Shown here piece after piece: positions 4,632 to 5,961 of a stretch of 5,961 bases of DNA; the first letter of the stretch is position 1; each line of letters starts with the position of its first letter. Source of the stretch: Dehalococcoidales bacterium (GTDB lineage: Bacteria; Chloroflexota; Dehalococcoidia; Dehalococcoidales; Fen-1064); the NCBI GenBank assembly GCA_030667735.1, contig DAOUVG010000111.1:1-5961 (forward strand). The letters are read 5' to 3'. The notes beneath the pieces were generated by a model, which worked only from the letters and a program-made list of their open reading frames with translations, ran no database searches and was not told the origin of the DNA. The translations under genes were made by a program, and so were the position numbers.

Positions 4632-5858
4632 GTGAAACTGAAGTCTGTAGATGAACAGGTCGCCATTCTCATGCACGGGGCCGAGTATGGTGATGAACAG
4701 ATTAAAGAGATGATGACCCGGGAGCTGCGCCAGCGGCTTACCGAAGCCGATAAGGAAGGCCGCCCGCTGCGGGTGTACTGTGGCTATGATGTCACTGCCC
4801 CGGATATTCACCTCGGTCACACTATCACGATGCGTAAACTGCGATGGTTCCAGGAGTTCGGCCACGACGTCACTTTCCTGATAGGAACCTTCACAACCCT
4901 TATCGGTGACCCCAGTGACCGTGACGAGGAACGCTCCATGCCGCTCACCGAACTGATAGAGCAAAACGCCCTGACTTACGCGGAGCAGGCTTTCAAGATA
5001 CTCGACCGGGAGAAGACCTCGATTCGCTACAATAACGACTGGCTGGGCAAGCTGACCTTCGCGGACGTAATCAGGTTGGCCTCACACTTCACCGTACAGC
5101 AGTTCCTGGTGCGCGACAGACTGCGCAACCGGTACGATAAGAACGAGCCTCTCTGGCTGCGGGAGTTGCTCTATCCTCTGGCGCAGGGCTATGACGCCGT
5201 CCACCTGCAAACCGATATCCAGATAGGTGGCACGGAGCAGCTTTTCAATCTCATGGCCGGCCGCAAACTCCAGGAGGTCTTCGGGCAAAGGCCGCAGGTA
5301 TGCATCACCTACCCCGTCCTGGTCGGTACCGACGGCGAGATGAAGATGTCCAAGAGCCTCGGCAACTACATAGGGGTTAACGAACCGCCCGAGGAGCAGT
5401 ACGGCAAGGTGATGAGCCTGCCTGACGATGTAATGCTCCATTACTTCAGCCTGGTCACTCGCTGGCTGCCTGACCAGATTGCCGCTATTCAGGCCGACCT
5501 TGAGCAGGGCCGTATCCATCCGATGGCGGCCAAGAAGAAGCTGGCCTGGGAGATTGTGGATGCTTTTAACGGTAGTGATGCCGCCGACGCCGCGGCTGCC
5601 CACTTCGAGAAGGTACACCAGGCGGGAGAGTTCCCCACGGACATGCCCACCTTCACCCTGAAGCAGCCGACCAATATCATCGACCTGCTGGTAGTTGCCG
5701 GACTATGCAAGAGCAAGGGCGAGGCACGCCGTGTGGTGCAACAGGGTGGTGTCCGGCTCGATGGTGAACCGGTAGGCAGCGCTGACACACGGATTGAACC
5801 AAACGAAGCGGTGCTCCAGAGGGGCAAGCGCCATTTCGTGCGGCTGGTGACTGGTTAG
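4632..5858 (+). CDS. tyrS: Tyrosine--tRNA ligase (tyrosyl-tRNA synthetase)
   Basis: This cytoplasmic class I synthetase activates tyrosine with ATP and charges tRNA-Tyr. The predicted 408 residues are normal for bacterial TyrRS. Residues 1-45 are a helical lead-in. The Rossmann core holds the HIGH-type motif HLGH (60-63, in APDIHLGHT), the tyrosine-binding QGYD (185-188), the conserved QIGGTEQ (197-203) and KMSKS (238-242). The S4 RNA-binding domain spans about 345-407 (DLLVVAGLCKSKGEARR, GGVRLDGEPV). This architecture is that of the TyrZ/TyrS2-like branch. Oddities: the usual GxDPT loop reads GYDVT (51-55), and GDFTGMIGDPSGR of many relatives reads GTFTTLIGDPSDR (85-97). GTG 4632 is the first possible start, because TGA lies immediately upstream. 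The RBS GAGG (4625-4628) is only 3 nt away, so CTG 4638 at 9 nt is a possible alternative. The gene has its own promoter; the next gene follows after 33 nt. Confidence 0.93.
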   Translation: MKLKSVDEQVAILMHGAEYGDEQIKEMMTRELRQRLTEADKEGRPLRVYCGYDVTAPDIHLGHTITMRKLRWFQEFGHDVTFLIGTFTTLIGDPSDRDEERSMPLTELIEQNALTYAEQAFKILDREKTSIRYNNDWLGKLTFADVIRLASHFTVQQFLVRDRLRNRYDKNEPLWLRELLYPLAQGYDAVHLQTDIQIGGTEQLFNLMAGRKLQEVFGQRPQVCITYPVLVGTDGEMKMSKSLGNYIGVNEPPEEQYGKVMSLPDDVMLHYFSLVTRWLPDQIAAIQADLEQGRIHPMAAKKKLAWEIVDAFNGSDAADAAAAHFEKVHQAGEFPTDMPTFTLKQPTNIIDLLVVAGLCKSKGEARRVVQQGGVRLDGEPVGSADTRIEPNEAVLQRGKRHFVRLVTG

Positions 5859-5891
5859 TAACAGACAGGTCCCTGTTCGAGGAGACAACTG

Positions 5892-5961
5892 ATGGAAGCA
5901 GAAACCAGAGACAGATTCGTGTCCCTCTGGAAGAAGTACTTCGGTGAGGCGGAACTCCCCA
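5892..5961 (+). CDS. Unidentified gene, first 23 codons only (cut by window edge)
   Basis: ATG at 5892 has a strong ribosome-binding site, GAGGAG (5879-5884), 7 nt upstream, and the frame is open to the window end. The visible protein starts MEAETRDRFVSLWKKYF and continues GEAELP: soluble, charged, with no signal peptide or membrane segment. It begins 33 nt after the tyrS stop, and no strong terminator separates them, so the two genes are probably cotranscribed. The N-terminus is faintly reminiscent of some DUF169-type proteins, but 23 residues are too few for any assignment. Confidence 0.65.
   Translation, partial: MEAETRDRFVSLWKKYFGEAELP

Noticed and set aside
5860..5877. Hairpin AACAG...CTGTT after tyrS as a terminator
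   Set aside because: Five base pairs, no T-tract, and a new gene with a strong RBS follows at once; more likely chance.

Overview
The window looks like a stretch of bacterial chromosome, moderately GC-rich in its genes, with clear sigma-70-type promoters, Shine-Dalgarno sites and one intrinsic terminator. An anaerobic 2-oxoacid:ferredoxin oxidoreductase operon, a crotonase-family gene and a small surface lipoprotein of a type I associate with Chloroflexota suggest an anaerobic member of that phylum (Dehalococcoidia-like). The taxonomic call is inference from gene style only. I see no tRNA, rRNA, CRISPR array, insertion sequence or phage gene.

Layout. Positions 1-668 (minus strand) hold the N-terminal 222 residues of a lipoprotein with two copies of a roughly 113-residue beta-rich domain; its C-terminus runs off the left edge. 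Positions 669-889 are a divergent control region with one good promoter facing each way, a 10-bp direct repeat spaced 22 bp that straddles the rightward promoter, and a palindrome in the rightward leader. Positions 890-4432 form a tight five-gene operon: delta (two-cluster ferredoxin), alpha (VorB-type), beta (TPP-binding) and gamma subunits of an oxidoreductase of the Vor/Kor family, then a crotonase (enoyl-CoA hydratase/isomerase) family protein. A hairpin-plus-T terminator follows at about 4435-4466. Positions 4468-4631 contain two further inverted repeats and the promoter of a tyrosyl-tRNA synthetase gene (4632-5858). The first 23 codons of another gene begin at 5892.

How the genes fit together. 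The four oxidoreductase subunits should make one heterotetrameric enzyme (or a dimer of it) that converts a 2-oxo acid plus CoA to an acyl-CoA, CO2 and reduced ferredoxin, or runs in reverse. Electrons would pass from TPP through the beta-subunit cluster to the two clusters of the delta subunit. A crotonase in the same transcription unit suggests that the acyl-CoA product, or a derivative, is processed by it. The most interesting aspect is that alpha, beta and gamma all depart from family motifs I remember, and the crotonase lacks both classical hydratase glutamates. The operon may therefore handle a substrate other than the standard branched-chain acids or 2-oxoglutarate. The tyrosyl-tRNA synthetase is a separate housekeeping unit.
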